Below are positions 55,787-64,000 of a stretch of DNA of 64,000 nucleotides, piece after piece; positions within the stretch are counted from its first letter, which is position 1, and each line of letters begins with the position of its first letter. Origin of the DNA: Crossiella cryophila (GTDB lineage Bacteria > Actinomycetota > Actinomycetes > Mycobacteriales > Pseudonocardiaceae). Position numbers and translations under genes: made by a program. The notes under the pieces are model-generated. The model was not told where the DNA came from and did not search any database. It saw nothing but the letters and a program-made list of their open reading frames with translations. The stretch covers positions 1,612,001 through 1,676,000 of the forward strand of contig NZ_JACHMH010000001.1 in assembly GCF_014204915.1 (NCBI RefSeq), in the 5' to 3' direction.

Positions 55787-55824
55787 GTTGCTTTATGCGA
55801 AATGACCATTGCGCATTTTGCAAC
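55787..55824. promoter_or_regulatory. imperfect 18-bp palindrome, candidate second operator
   Basis: GTTGCTTTATGCGAAATG (55787-55804) and CATTGCGCATTTTGCAAC (55807-55824) are inverted with 14 of 18 matches and a 2-base centre. AT-rich for this genome and 23 bp from the downstream ATG, it probably overlaps the promoter. Confidence 0.45.
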
Positions 55825-55846
55825 ATCGCTAGGTGTGGAGGTCTTC

Positions 55847-57136
55847 ATGACGATCAGACGGCTTGCGGCGGTGGCCGCGCTGGTCGGGTTGGCCACGGTC
55901 GGCTGTGCACCGGTGCAGTCCGGTCCGACCAATTCGGCGAAGGACACCAAGGACGGCACCCTGCGGGTCTGGCTCTTCGACGAGGTCAACCGCGCGCCCA
56001 AGGAAGCGGTGGTCAACGAGGCCATCAAGGAGTTCACCGCCTCCCACGCCGGTGTCACCGTCGACGTGCAGTACATCCAGGTCAACAGTAGGGCCGAACG
56101 CTTCAAGGCGGCCTTCAGCGACGCCAAGAGTGCCCCGGACGTGGCCGAGTTCGGCAACACCGACCTGGCCAACTACGTCGCCGCCGGTGGCTTCGCCGAC
56201 CTCTCCGGCGACCTCGGCGGCTGGTCGGAGGCGGCCGATCTGGCGCCCAAGATCCTGGAGACCGGCAAGGTCGAGGGCAAGACCTACGGCGTGCCCTGGT
56301 TCGTCGGCGTGCGCGCGCTCTACTACCGCACCGACGTCTTCACCGAGCTGGGCCTGCAACCGCCCAAGACCCTGGCCGAGCTGGCCCCGCTGGCCCGGCA
56401 GATCCGCAAGGCCAAGCCCGAGCTGTACGGCATCTCCGTCGGCGGCAAGTACACCTACGGCATGCTGCCCTTCGTCTGGTCCGCCGGTGGCGACCTGGCC
56501 AAGGCCGACGGCGGCAAGTTCGCCTCCTCGATCGACAGCGCGCAGAGCCGGGCCGGACTGGGCCGCTACGCCGAGCTGATCGGCGAGGACATCTGCCCGC
56601 CCTCGGCGTGCGCGCCCAACGGCGGCGACGCCAGCGTGCAGGCATTCGTCGCCGGCAAGGCCGCGATGACCATCGGCGGCGACTTCAACCGCAAGGCGGT
56701 GGAGGCCGGTGCGGTGAAGGGCAAGTTCGCCGTGGTCCCGCTGCCCGGCGAGACCGCGGGGTCGATCGCGCCCGCCTTCGCCGGCGGCAACCTGCTCGGC
56801 ATCACCCGCTCCACCGAGCGGCGCACCCTGGCCAAGGACTTCCTGCAGCTGCTGGCCGGCAAGAAGTACCAGCGCCAGATGTACACCGCGATGGGCAACC
56901 TGCCGACCTTCACCGACGTGCAGCGCGAGGTCTCCGGCAACGACCAGTTCACCAAGCCGTTCATCGCCACCCTTGAGGCGGGCACCCGCTTCGTCCCGGT
57001 CACCCCGGCCTGGGCCAAGATCGACGCGCAGACCGTGCTGCCCAACATGATCCAGCAGGTGGTCACCAAGGCGAAGACCGTCGACGACGCCACCGCCGAG
57101 GCGGCCAAGCTGATGAACACGGCCTTCACTTCGTGA
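55847..57136 (+). CDS. extracellular sugar-binding lipoprotein of second amino-sugar transporter
   Basis: A 429-residue SBP_bac_1 lipoprotein with lipobox ATVGC. Elements: LRVWLFDEVNRAPKEAVVNEAIKEF, DVAEFGNTDLANYVAAGGFADL, PWFVGVRALYYRTDVF, TIGGDFNRKAVEAGAVKGKFAVVPLPG. Similar in type to NgcE/DasA proteins; ligand probably GlcNAc or chitobiose given the GH20 gene and the dre site. ATG at 55847 with GGAGG 7 bases upstream; the frame also opens at 55802. Confidence 0.85.
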   Translation: MTIRRLAAVAALVGLATVGCAPVQSGPTNSAKDTKDGTLRVWLFDEVNRAPKEAVVNEAIKEFTASHAGVTVDVQYIQVNSRAERFKAAFSDAKSAPDVAEFGNTDLANYVAAGGFADLSGDLGGWSEAADLAPKILETGKVEGKTYGVPWFVGVRALYYRTDVFTELGLQPPKTLAELAPLARQIRKAKPELYGISVGGKYTYGMLPFVWSAGGDLAKADGGKFASSIDSAQSRAGLGRYAELIGEDICPPSACAPNGGDASVQAFVAGKAAMTIGGDFNRKAVEAGAVKGKFAVVPLPGETAGSIAPAFAGGNLLGITRSTERRTLAKDFLQLLAGKKYQRQMYTAMGNLPTFTDVQREVSGNDQFTKPFIATLEAGTRFVPVTPAWAKIDAQTVLPNMIQQVVTKAKTVDDATAEAAKLMNTAFTS

Positions 57137-58107
57137 GCCAAGGCACCCTGACCCCGGTGACGGCAGCCGCCCCGCCACCGGGGGCCGCGGGGAAACCTGC
57201 GCGGCGCAAGGGAAAACGGGACGGCCGGGCCGCGATCGGCTACCTGCTGCCCACCCTGCTGGTACTGGGCGGGCTGCTCGGCTACCCGATCTACCAGCTG
57301 GTGCTGATCTCGCTGTTCGACTACGGCCAGGAACAGGCCAGCGGCGGCGCCGCGCTGGAGTTCCTCGGCCTCGGCAACTACCAGACGCTGCTGGGTGATC
57401 CGCAGTTCTGGCAGGTGCTGCTGCAGACCGTGCTCTTCGCCGGGTTCTGCGTGGTGGCCACGCTGCTGGTCGGCGCCGCGCTGGCGCTGCTGGCCACCAG
57501 GGTGCGCGCGGTGCCGAGGATGATCCTGTTCCTGGCCGCGATCGGCGCCTGGTCCACCCCCGCGGTGGCCGGATCCACGGTCTGGCTCTTCCTCTTCGAC
57601 ACCGATTTCGGGCTGGTCAACGAGATCCTGACCGGGGTCGGCCTGGACGGGTTCGCCAGCTACTCCTGGACCTACGACAAGTACGTGGCCTTCGGCCTGG
57701 TCTCCGCCCAGGTGGTGTGGTGCTCGTTCCCGTTCGTCATGGTCACCCTCTACGCCGGGATCAAGGCGATCCCCGGTGAGGTGCTGGAGGCCGCGGCGCT
57801 GGACGGTGCGTCCACCGTGCGCACCATGACCAGCGTGATCCTGCCGCTGCTGCGGCCGCTGCTGATCATCGTGACCATCCAGTCGATCATCTGGGACTTC
57901 AAGATCTTCACCCAGATCTACGTGATGACCGGCGGCGGCGGAGTGGCCGGGCAGAACCTGGTGCTCAACGTCTACGCCTACCAGAAAGCCTTCGCCGCCA
58001 GCGAATACGGCCTCGGCTCGGCGATCGGCGTGGTGATGACCGTGCTGCTGCTCGGCGTCATCGTGCTCTACCTGCGCGCGCTGCGCAGGAGCGGGGAGGA
58101 GCTGTGA
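57133..58107 (+). CDS. ABC transporter permease (MalF type)
   Basis: A 324-residue CUT1 permease: basic N-terminal tail (GKPARRKGKRDGRAA), six membrane segments, EAA loop VLEAAALDGASTVRTMTSVIL. GTG at 57133 overlaps the binding-protein stop. Operon with the following permease and the GH20 gene; no ATPase gene, so a shared MsiK-like ATPase is likely (inference). Confidence 0.87.
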   Translation: MSQGTLTPVTAAAPPPGAAGKPARRKGKRDGRAAIGYLLPTLLVLGGLLGYPIYQLVLISLFDYGQEQASGGAALEFLGLGNYQTLLGDPQFWQVLLQTVLFAGFCVVATLLVGAALALLATRVRAVPRMILFLAAIGAWSTPAVAGSTVWLFLFDTDFGLVNEILTGVGLDGFASYSWTYDKYVAFGLVSAQVVWCSFPFVMVTLYAGIKAIPGEVLEAAALDGASTVRTMTSVILPLLRPLLIIVTIQSIIWDFKIFTQIYVMTGGGGVAGQNLVLNVYAYQKAFAASEYGLGSAIGVVMTVLLLGVIVLYLRALRRSGEEL

Positions 58108-58946
58108 AACGACCAGGCCGCACGGTGGCCGAGATCGTCACCGTGCTGATCGCGCTGGTGGTGGCCTTCCCGCTGTACTGGATGGTGCTCTCCGCGCTCA
58201 AACCGGCCAGCGAGGTGCTCTCCACCTCGCCACGCCCGTGGACCTTCGCGCCCAGCCTGGAGAGCTTCACCAAGGTCCTCACCGTGGAGAACTTCGGCCG
58301 CTACTTCCTCAACAGCGTGGTGGTCGCGCTGGTGGTGGTCACCGTGGCGCTGCTGTGCTCCTTCCTGGCCGCCACCGCGCTGACCCGCTTCCGCTTCAAG
58401 GGCCGCACCACGCTGCTGGTGATGCTGCTGGTCGCGCAGCTGGTGCCGGTCGAGGCGCTGACCGTGCCGCTGTTCTTCCTGATGCGCCAGGTCGGCGACG
58501 TGGCCCCGGCCTTCGGGCTCAACCACCTCGGCTCGCTGATGCTGGTGCACCTGGCCTTCGGCCTGCCGTTCGCGATCTGGATGCTGCGCGGCTTCGTGGC
58601 CGCGGTGCCGGTGGAGCTGGAGGAGGCGGCCACCCTGGACGGGGCCAGCCGGTTCCGGTTCACCTGGCAGGTGCTCTTTCCCCTGGTGGCGCCAGGTCTG
58701 GTGGCCACCAGCGTGCTGTCGTTCATCCACGCCTGGAACGACTTCCTCTTCGCCAAGACCTTCATCATCTCCGCCGAGGAGAACCAGACGCTGCCGCTGG
58801 CCATCCTCACCTTCTTCAAGCCGGATCAGAACGACTGGGGCGCGATCATGGCGGGCTCCACCCTGATGACCATCCCGGTGCTGATCTTCTTCATCTTCGT
58901 GCAACGACGGCTCGTCTCCGGCCTGGCCGGGGCGGTGAAGGGATGA
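58104..58946 (+). CDS. ABC transporter permease (MalG type)
   Basis: A 280-residue CUT1 permease with six membrane segments and EAA loop VELEEAATLDGASRFRFTWQVL; ends SGLAGAVKG, like DasC. GTG at 58104 overlaps the previous stop, and its stop overlaps the GH20 ATG (ATGA), so all four genes are coupled. Confidence 0.87.
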   Translation: MKRPGRTVAEIVTVLIALVVAFPLYWMVLSALKPASEVLSTSPRPWTFAPSLESFTKVLTVENFGRYFLNSVVVALVVVTVALLCSFLAATALTRFRFKGRTTLLVMLLVAQLVPVEALTVPLFFLMRQVGDVAPAFGLNHLGSLMLVHLAFGLPFAIWMLRGFVAAVPVELEEAATLDGASRFRFTWQVLFPLVAPGLVATSVLSFIHAWNDFLFAKTFIISAEENQTLPLAILTFFKPDQNDWGAIMAGSTLMTIPVLIFFIFVQRRLVSGLAGAVKG

Positions 58947-60532
58947 GCGTGACCCCGTCCTTCGACGTGCTGCTGCCCCGCCCGCTCGAGTCCACCCGCG
59001 CCCCCGGCGAGTTCGAGCTGCGCCCCGGCACCGCGATCAGGGCCGATCCGGCACTGGCCACCGCGGCGAACTGGCTGCGGCACAACCTCGGCGCGGCAAC
59101 GGGTTTCCCGCTGGACTCGGCCGAGCTGAACGGTCCGGAGATCCGGTTCGGGCTGGACGAGCGGCTCGACGTGGAGGAGTACACCCTCGACATCACCGGG
59201 ACCGCGGTGGACGTGCGCACCGGCGCGCTGCCCGGCGCCCGGCATGCCGCGCAGACCCTGCGCCAGCTCTTCGGCCCGGCCGCGTTCCGTCGTTCCAATG
59301 TCCACAAAGGACAGTGGTTACTGCCCAACGGCAGGCTGCGGGACCGGCCCCGGTTCGGCTGGCGCGGCTGTCTGCTCGACGTGGCAAGGCATTTCCTGCC
59401 CAAGGACGGCGTGCTGCGCTTCCTCGACCTGCTCGCCGCGCACAAGTTCTCCGTGCTGCACCTGCATCTCACCGATGACCAGGGCTGGCGGATGGAGATC
59501 GAGCGCTACCCGCGGCTGACCGAGGTCGGCGGCTGGCGGGAGCGTTCCGGCGTCGGGCCGTGGCAGCGCGGCAACTACGACGCCCGTCCGCACGGCGGCT
59601 TCTACACCAAGGACGACCTGCGCGAGATCGTCGGCCACGCGGCCGGACTCGGCATCACGGTGGTGCCGGAGATCGACGTGCCCGGCCACACCCAGGCGGC
59701 CATCGCGGCCCACCCGGAACTCGGCAACCTGGATCAGCCGATCGGGGTGTGGACCCGGTGGGGCATCAACGACAACGTGCTCAACGTCCGCGACGAGACG
59801 GTCCAGTTCTTCCGGCACGTGCTCGACGAGGTGGTCGAGGTCTTCCCGGCCGAGGTGATCGGCATCGGCGGCGACGAGGTGCCGCTGGTGCAGTGGCGGC
59901 GCAGCCCGCAGGCACAGCGCCGGATCGCCGAGCTGGGCCTGGCCGATGAGGCCGGCCTGCACGGCTGGTTCCTGCGTCAGCTGGCCGAGCACCTGGCCGA
60001 CCACGGCCGCAAGGCGTTCGGCTGGGACGAGATCACCGAGGTCGGCGAGGTGCCGACCGGTCTGGTGGTGGCCTCCTGGCGCGGCGAACAGGCCGGTGCC
60101 ACGGCGGCCAAGGCCGGGCACGACGTGGTGATGTGCCCGGAGCAGAAGGTGTACCTGGACCACCGGCAGTCCGACCACCCGGAGGAGCCGATCCCGGTCG
60201 GGTTCGTCCGCACGGTCACCGATGTCTACGGCTACGAGCCGGTCCCGGCCGGGCTGGACCCGGACGCGGCCGCGCACGTGCTGGGCGCACAGGCCCAGTT
60301 GTGGACCGAGCACCTGGACTCGCCCCGGCGGCTGGACTACGCGGCCTTCCCCAGGCTGGCCGCGTTCGCCGAGGTGGTGTGGAGCCCCGAGGCCCGCGAC
60401 GAACCGGGGTTCCTGCGCCGCCTCACCGAGCACCACCTGCCCAGGCTGGACGCGCTCGGCGTCGAGTACCGACCCCTCGACGGCCCTCGACCCTGGCAGC
60501 GCCGGCCCGATGAGCAGGGCTGGCCGAGGTGA
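58943..60532 (+). CDS. GH20 beta-N-acetylhexosaminidase, cytoplasmic
   Basis: A 529-residue family-20 hydrolase releasing terminal GlcNAc/GalNAc. An N-terminal GH20b-like domain (about 8-130) precedes the barrel with RGCLLDVARHFLP, LHLHLTDDQGWRMEI, the acid pair Asp311-Glu312 in GIGGDEVPLVQW, and the substrate Trp in WRGEQAG and LGAQAQLWTEH. No signal peptide, so it acts on imported oligosaccharides, consistent with the co-transcribed transporter. Leu126 is a TTA codon. Confidence 0.93.
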   Translation: MSVTPSFDVLLPRPLESTRAPGEFELRPGTAIRADPALATAANWLRHNLGAATGFPLDSAELNGPEIRFGLDERLDVEEYTLDITGTAVDVRTGALPGARHAAQTLRQLFGPAAFRRSNVHKGQWLLPNGRLRDRPRFGWRGCLLDVARHFLPKDGVLRFLDLLAAHKFSVLHLHLTDDQGWRMEIERYPRLTEVGGWRERSGVGPWQRGNYDARPHGGFYTKDDLREIVGHAAGLGITVVPEIDVPGHTQAAIAAHPELGNLDQPIGVWTRWGINDNVLNVRDETVQFFRHVLDEVVEVFPAEVIGIGGDEVPLVQWRRSPQAQRRIAELGLADEAGLHGWFLRQLAEHLADHGRKAFGWDEITEVGEVPTGLVVASWRGEQAGATAAKAGHDVVMCPEQKVYLDHRQSDHPEEPIPVGFVRTVTDVYGYEPVPAGLDPDAAAHVLGAQAQLWTEHLDSPRRLDYAAFPRLAAFAEVVWSPEARDEPGFLRRLTEHHLPRLDALGVEYRPLDGPRPWQRRPDEQGWPR

Positions 60533-60763
60533 TCAGGCGGCGGTCTCTTCCGGCATGACGATCCAGCAGATGAGGTAGATGACGGCGCCGGTGCCGAAGC
60601 CCAGCAGGGTGGCGGCCACCAGCACGATGCGGATGATCGCCGCGTCGATGCCCAGCAGCTTGCCGATACCGCCGCAGACACCGGCGAGCATCTTGTCGGT
60701 CCGGCTCCGGCGCAGCTTCTTCACGGGCTGTCCCGTCTCGCTGTAGGTCGTGTTGTCGAACAT
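60533..60763 (-). CDS. PspC-domain membrane protein
   Basis: A 76-residue PspC-domain protein: KLRRSRTDKMLAGVCGGIGKLLGIDAAIIRIV, then one transmembrane segment (LVAATLLGFGTGAVIYLICWIVM). Stress-response membrane proteins of this type bind or sense envelope components. Convergent with the GH20 gene; the two stop codons abut with no gap. Confidence 0.85.
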   Translation of the reverse strand: MFDNTTYSETGQPVKKLRRSRTDKMLAGVCGGIGKLLGIDAAIIRIVLVAATLLGFGTGAVIYLICWIVMPEETAA

Positions 60764-60861
60764 GACTCAAGGTTCGCCCGCGGAGCGTTCCGGCGGATCA
60801 GGGAGACCCCCGAGCCCGCCCCGGAACCAGCCCGGATGCGGTCAGGGGCTAGCGTCGTGAA

Positions 60862-61971
60862 ATGCGCGGACCCCTGACCGCCGCCCTCGCGGCGGCCACC
60901 CTGGTCCTGACCGCCTGCGGCAGCGACGCGGCGCCCCCGCCCGGCCCGACCACCGCAGCGCCGACCAGCTCCGCGGCCCAGGCCGCCGCCCCGCCGCCCC
61001 GCGCCTTCACCATCGCGGCCACCGGCGACGTGCTGATCCACCCGGCCCTGACCACCCAGGCCACCAGCGACGGCAACGGCACCCGCGACTACACCAAGCT
61101 GTTCGCGGGCGTGAAAACCGCGATCAGCGGCGCCGACCTGGCCATCTGCCACCTGGAAGTCCCCATCGCCGCCCCCGGTGGCCCGTTCAAGGGCTACCCC
61201 AGCTTCAACGCCCCGCCCGAGGTGGTCACCGCGCTGAAGGCCACCGGCTACGACACCTGCTCCACCGCCTCCAACCACACCCTGGACCAGGGCCTCGACG
61301 GCGTGAAACGCACCCTGGACGCCCTGGACGCGGCCGGCCTGAAGCACACCGGCTCGGCCCGCACCGCCCCCGAGGCGGCCAAACCGGTGATCTACGAGGT
61401 CAACGGCGTCAAGGTCGGCCACATCTCGCACACCTTCGGCTTCAACGGCCTCAAACTCCCCGCCGACAAACCCTGGCTGTCCAACCAGATCTCCGCCGAG
61501 TCGGTGCTCAAAGCCGCCCGCGCCACCAAGGCCGCGGGCGCCGAGGTCGTCCTGGCCAGCCTGCACTGGGGCATCGAGTACCGCCACGACCCCACCACCG
61601 AGCAGAAACAACTGGCCGCCAAACTCCTCGACGACCCGGCCATCGACCTGATCATCGGCCACCACGCACACGTCGTGCAGCCCATCGCCAAGGTCGCGGG
61701 CAAGTGGGTCGCCTACGGCCTGGGCAACCACATCGCCAAGCACGAGGAACCCCGCGGCGTCACCGAGGAGGGCGTGCTGGCCCGCTTCCGCTTCGCCCAG
61801 TCCAACAGCGGCTGGCAGGTCACCGCCGACTACCTGCCGACGCTGGTGGACCTGGGCCCGCCGATCCGGCTGCGCACGCTGAAGCCGGGGGAGAACGAGG
61901 CAGCCAAGCGGATCGACCGGATCGTGCGCAGCGCGGGCATCACCCCGGCGGACCTGCCGGTGGGAAGCTAG
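60862..61971 (+). CDS. CapA-like lipoprotein (PGA_cap metallophosphatase fold)
   Basis: A 369-residue exported protein with lipobox LTAC (Cys19), an Ala/Pro linker, and a CapA domain: TIAATGDVLIH, ICHLEVPIAAPG, CSTASNHTLDQG, ASLHWGIEYRHDPT, IIGHHAHVVQPI. These His/Asp/Asn sites match the calcineurin-like metal centre of the family linked to poly-gamma-glutamate synthesis; no capB/C is nearby, so a capsule role is not implied. ATG at 60862. Confidence 0.87.
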   Translation: MRGPLTAALAAATLVLTACGSDAAPPPGPTTAAPTSSAAQAAAPPPRAFTIAATGDVLIHPALTTQATSDGNGTRDYTKLFAGVKTAISGADLAICHLEVPIAAPGGPFKGYPSFNAPPEVVTALKATGYDTCSTASNHTLDQGLDGVKRTLDALDAAGLKHTGSARTAPEAAKPVIYEVNGVKVGHISHTFGFNGLKLPADKPWLSNQISAESVLKAARATKAAGAEVVLASLHWGIEYRHDPTTEQKQLAAKLLDDPAIDLIIGHHAHVVQPIAKVAGKWVAYGLGNHIAKHEEPRGVTEEGVLARFRFAQSNSGWQVTADYLPTLVDLGPPIRLRTLKPGENEAAKRIDRIVRSAGITPADLPVGS

Positions 61972-62800
61972 CCCCCGCGTACCGGCGGAACAGGATCGGT
62001 GGCGTCCCGCCGGCCTCCCCCTCCCGCAGCGCCGTCCAGCACCGGGCGAACAGCTCCCGCGCCCGCGTGCCGGGCCACGGCCGGGGCAGCAGTTCCAGTG
62101 GCAGCAACGGATCCGGCTCCATCACCCTGGTGAGTTCGGCCGCCAGTTCGATCGCGATGACCAGGAGTTCGTCCGGGGAGAGCGCGGTGGTTCCGGTGAG
62201 CCGGGCCAGCCGGGGCTCGGCGATCCGGCTGAGCACGCGGTAGCCCTCGGCGATCTCCTCCTGCGGCCAGAGGGCGGCGGCGAGTTCGACCGGGTCGGTG
62301 AGCCCGCCCCGGCACAGGTCGGTCGTGGTGCACAGGGTGAGTGCGTCCGGCACGCCGAGTTCGGCCGCCGCCTCCCGCAGGTAGGGCTCCCAGGCGTTGG
62401 CGCAGACGTACAGGCCGCCCTGCAGGGGTGCGCCGCCGAGGTGGCGCAGGCACTCGCGCAGTGCGTCCCTGGCCGGGCGGGCCGATTCGGGCACCGCGAA
62501 GGCGGCCAGGTGCCAGCGCCCGTCCCAGGGCGCGAGGCCGGTGTCCTGGCGGTAGGCGAGTTGCAGGAAGTCGAGTTCGGGGGCGAGTTCGCGCAGGGTG
62601 TCCGCGGCGGCGTGCAGCACGGCCTTGCGCCCCCGGCCCTCGTGGGTGAACCGGCCCTCGGTGACCAGGCGTTTCACGCACAGCCGGACTTGCTGCTCGC
62701 TCATCCCGAACAGCTCGGCCACCCGGTACAGCTCATCGGCGCCAACCGTGCCGTCCACCCGGATCAACGCGTGCACCAGCAGTCTGGTGGTCACCTGCAT
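61940..62800 (-). CDS. PaaX-family transcriptional regulator
   Basis: A 286-residue PaaX-like repressor. The N-terminal winged HTH (ADELYRVAELFGMSEQQVRLCVKRLVTEGRF) is followed by the PaaX central domain (WHLAAFAVPESARPARDALRECLRHLGGAPLQGGLYV) and C-terminal domain (ELAARCW-like region). It may respond to an acyl-CoA thioester (phenylacetyl-CoA in the archetype), but no paa genes are here. Divergent from the hydrolase gene; 32-base overlap at the 3' end with the CapA gene. Confidence 0.87.
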   Translation of the reverse strand: MQVTTRLLVHALIRVDGTVGADELYRVAELFGMSEQQVRLCVKRLVTEGRFTHEGRGRKAVLHAAADTLRELAPELDFLQLAYRQDTGLAPWDGRWHLAAFAVPESARPARDALRECLRHLGGAPLQGGLYVCANAWEPYLREAAAELGVPDALTLCTTTDLCRGGLTDPVELAAALWPQEEIAEGYRVLSRIAEPRLARLTGTTALSPDELLVIAIELAAELTRVMEPDPLLPLELLPRPWPGTRARELFARCWTALREGEAGGTPPILFRRYAGASFPPAGPPG

Positions 62801-62807
62801 GACGGTA

Positions 62808-62849
62808 AAACTATCATATCTACAACGACCGTTCCGTCAGTGATAGTTT
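62808..62849. promoter_or_regulatory. inverted repeat AAACTATCA-N24-TGATAGTTT in the divergent promoter
   Basis: Perfect 9-bp arms, 8 bp from both the PaaX start (62800) and the hydrolase start (62857). Symmetric placement suggests either PaaX operators or two TATCATA/TGATAGT -10-like boxes for divergent transcription. Confidence 0.5.
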
Positions 62850-62856
62850 CGCGCTC

Positions 62857-63861
62857 ATGGGTGTCAAAGTGCTGATCACGGTCCTGGTGGTGGCCCTGGG
62901 GCTGGGTGGGCTGCTGCTGTGGCAGCACTCCTACGACCTGCACGAGCAGCAGGTCACCATCGAGCAGGACGGCCACCGGCTGCACGGCGTGCTGGCCAGA
63001 CCACGGGACGGCCGCCAGCGGCACGGCCTGGTGGTGCACCTGCACGGCGACGGCCCGGTCGAGGCCACCCATGACGGTGACTACCGGCCGATCTGGGAGG
63101 CCAACGCCAAGGCCGGCTACGCCACCCTGTCCTGGCACAAACCCGGCGTGGCAGGCGCACCCGGCAACTGGCTGGACCAGTCCATGGACGACCGGGCCAC
63201 CGAGGCCCTCGTCGCCATCGCCTGGGCCCGCGCCCGCCCGGACATCGACGCCGACCGGATCGGCCTGTGGGGCGCCAGTCAGGCGGGCTGGGTGCTGCCC
63301 AAGATCGCCGCCCAGACCCGGCTGCGCTTCGTGCTGGCCGTCTCACCCGCGATCAACTGGCTCCAGCAGGGCCGCCACCACCTGCTCGCCACCCTGCGCG
63401 CCGAGGGCGCCACCCAGACCAGGATCGAAGCCGAGATCACCCGCAGCGACACCATCCGAAACCTGCTGACCAGGCAGGCGAGCCACCAGGAATACGTCAA
63501 GGCAATGGGCGACGACCCGAACCCCCTGACCCCCGACCACTGGCGCTTCATCACCAGAAACCACACCGCCGACGCCACCGCGGACCTGCCCGCCCTGCGC
63601 GGCATCCCGGTCCTGCTCACCCTGGCGGGCCACGACCGCAACGTGGACACCGCGGACACCGAACGCGCCTACCGCGCCGCCCTGTCCGAAGCAGGCGCCC
63701 TCACCGTCCGGCACTACCCCGACGCGGCCCACTCCCTGGTCAAGGACAACATCGAACGCTCAGACCTCCAACTCACCCTCACCGCCCTGTTCGCCCCCAG
63801 GGCCCTCTTCGCCACCGGCCACCTGACCGACCAGCAACAGTTCCTGCACGCCCTGGGCTAG
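62857..63861 (+). CDS. membrane-anchored alpha/beta-hydrolase
   Basis: A 334-residue serine hydrolase with an N-terminal membrane segment (residues about 3-23). The nucleophile elbow is GLWGASQAGWV, the probable catalytic Asp lies in LAGHDRNVDTAD, and the His in YPDAAHSLV. Oxyanion region VVHLHGDGPVEATH. Acyl substrate unknown. Likely controlled by the divergent PaaX regulator (inference). Its stop overlaps the convergent gene by 3 bases. Confidence 0.83.
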   Translation: MGVKVLITVLVVALGLGGLLLWQHSYDLHEQQVTIEQDGHRLHGVLARPRDGRQRHGLVVHLHGDGPVEATHDGDYRPIWEANAKAGYATLSWHKPGVAGAPGNWLDQSMDDRATEALVAIAWARARPDIDADRIGLWGASQAGWVLPKIAAQTRLRFVLAVSPAINWLQQGRHHLLATLRAEGATQTRIEAEITRSDTIRNLLTRQASHQEYVKAMGDDPNPLTPDHWRFITRNHTADATADLPALRGIPVLLTLAGHDRNVDTADTERAYRAALSEAGALTVRHYPDAAHSLVKDNIERSDLQLTLTALFAPRALFATGHLTDQQQFLHALG

Positions 63862-64000
63862 GCCGCCGCCGCTCCCCGCTTCCGGAGCAGGTCCACCAGC
63901 GTCAGACCGGTGTTCTCGCCGACCAGCGTCTTGGCCAGTTCCGCCCGCGCGGCAAGCTCCAGCGGGCCCAACCCCTCGCCAAAGTAGGCGTGCGCGATCC
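63858..64000 (-). CDS. unidentified protein, 3' end only
   Basis: The last 46 codons of a minus-strand gene that runs off the right edge: reads IAHAYFGEGLGPLELAAR, then AELAKTLVGENTGLTLVDLL and an Arg/Ala-rich end, stop TAG (overlapping the hydrolase stop). G/C-ending codons are regular, so coding is likely. Alpha-helical; no family recognised. Confidence 0.55.
   Translation of the reverse strand, partial: IAHAYFGEGLGPLELAARAELAKTLVGENTGLTLVDLLRKRGAAAA

Noticed and set aside
60862..61971. Capsule biosynthesis locus suggested by the CapA domain
   Set aside because: No capB, capC or capE partners; many CapA-domain lipoproteins have other roles.

Overview
The window is high-GC, actinobacterial DNA with GTG/TTG starts and tightly overlapping operons. 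Gene content and the order thiE|thiO-thiS-thiG...thiD-thiC...def...AAA ATPase-pssA-psd...moeA...groEL suggest an actinomycete of the Pseudonocardiaceae/Mycobacteriales type. That order matches the well-known Mycobacterium tuberculosis Rv0414c-Rv0440 backbone, with extra blocks inserted. No rRNA, tRNA, CRISPR array or insertion sequence was seen.

Layout. 1-6.5 kb: a ROK repressor (cut by the left edge), a DUF3159 membrane protein, a BadF/NagK-type N-acetylglucosamine kinase, a HAD phosphatase and a large secreted subtilase. 6.5-15.9 kb: one nine-gene operon that encodes uptake (ribose-type ABC transporter) and the complete non-phosphorylative L-fucose route (mutarotase, fucose dehydrogenase, lactonase, fuconate dehydratase, keto-deoxy-fuconate dehydrogenase, diketo-acid hydrolase). 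It is followed by a convergent FCD/GntR regulator. A shared 11-bp motif (ACATCCGAKGT) before the operon and before the regulator gene is a plausible operator. 16-24.2 kb: an amino-sugar island with nagA, a SIS-type deaminase, a GH3 hexosaminidase, the dasABC-type transporter and dasR, carrying several dre-like (TGGTCTAGACCA) sites. 24.2-29.6 kb: a DHA2-type MFS exporter, a Pro/Thr-rich membrane protein and two tandem secreted alpha-lytic-type proteases.

29.7-35.3 kb: thiamine biosynthesis with two TPP riboswitches. 35.3-38.4 kb: three tandem paralogous beta-propeller-like genes of unknown function next to def. 39-48.1 kb: DUF3263 protein, LytR_C (VirR-like) protein, a CDC48-like double AAA ATPase, pssA, psd and two tandem M48 membrane proteases. 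48.1-53.5 kb: moeA, an AIM24 protein, a cold-shock protein with a TTA codon, a Ser/Thr kinase and groEL behind two tandem CIRCE elements.

53.5-54.3 kb is a non-coding stretch dominated by two long imperfect palindromes. Then come a secreted TNT-domain (NAD glycohydrolase-like) protein, cutC with a dre-like site, a second amino-sugar ABC transporter with an intracellular GH20 hexosaminidase (also behind a dre-like site), a PspC protein, a CapA-like lipoprotein, a PaaX-type regulator divergent from an alpha/beta hydrolase, and the 3' end of one more gene.

Together the ROK/NagK block, the das/nag island and the GH20 transporter operon form a PTS-independent chitin/GlcNAc utilisation system under probable DasR control. 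The thiamine, phospholipid and chaperone blocks are housekeeping.
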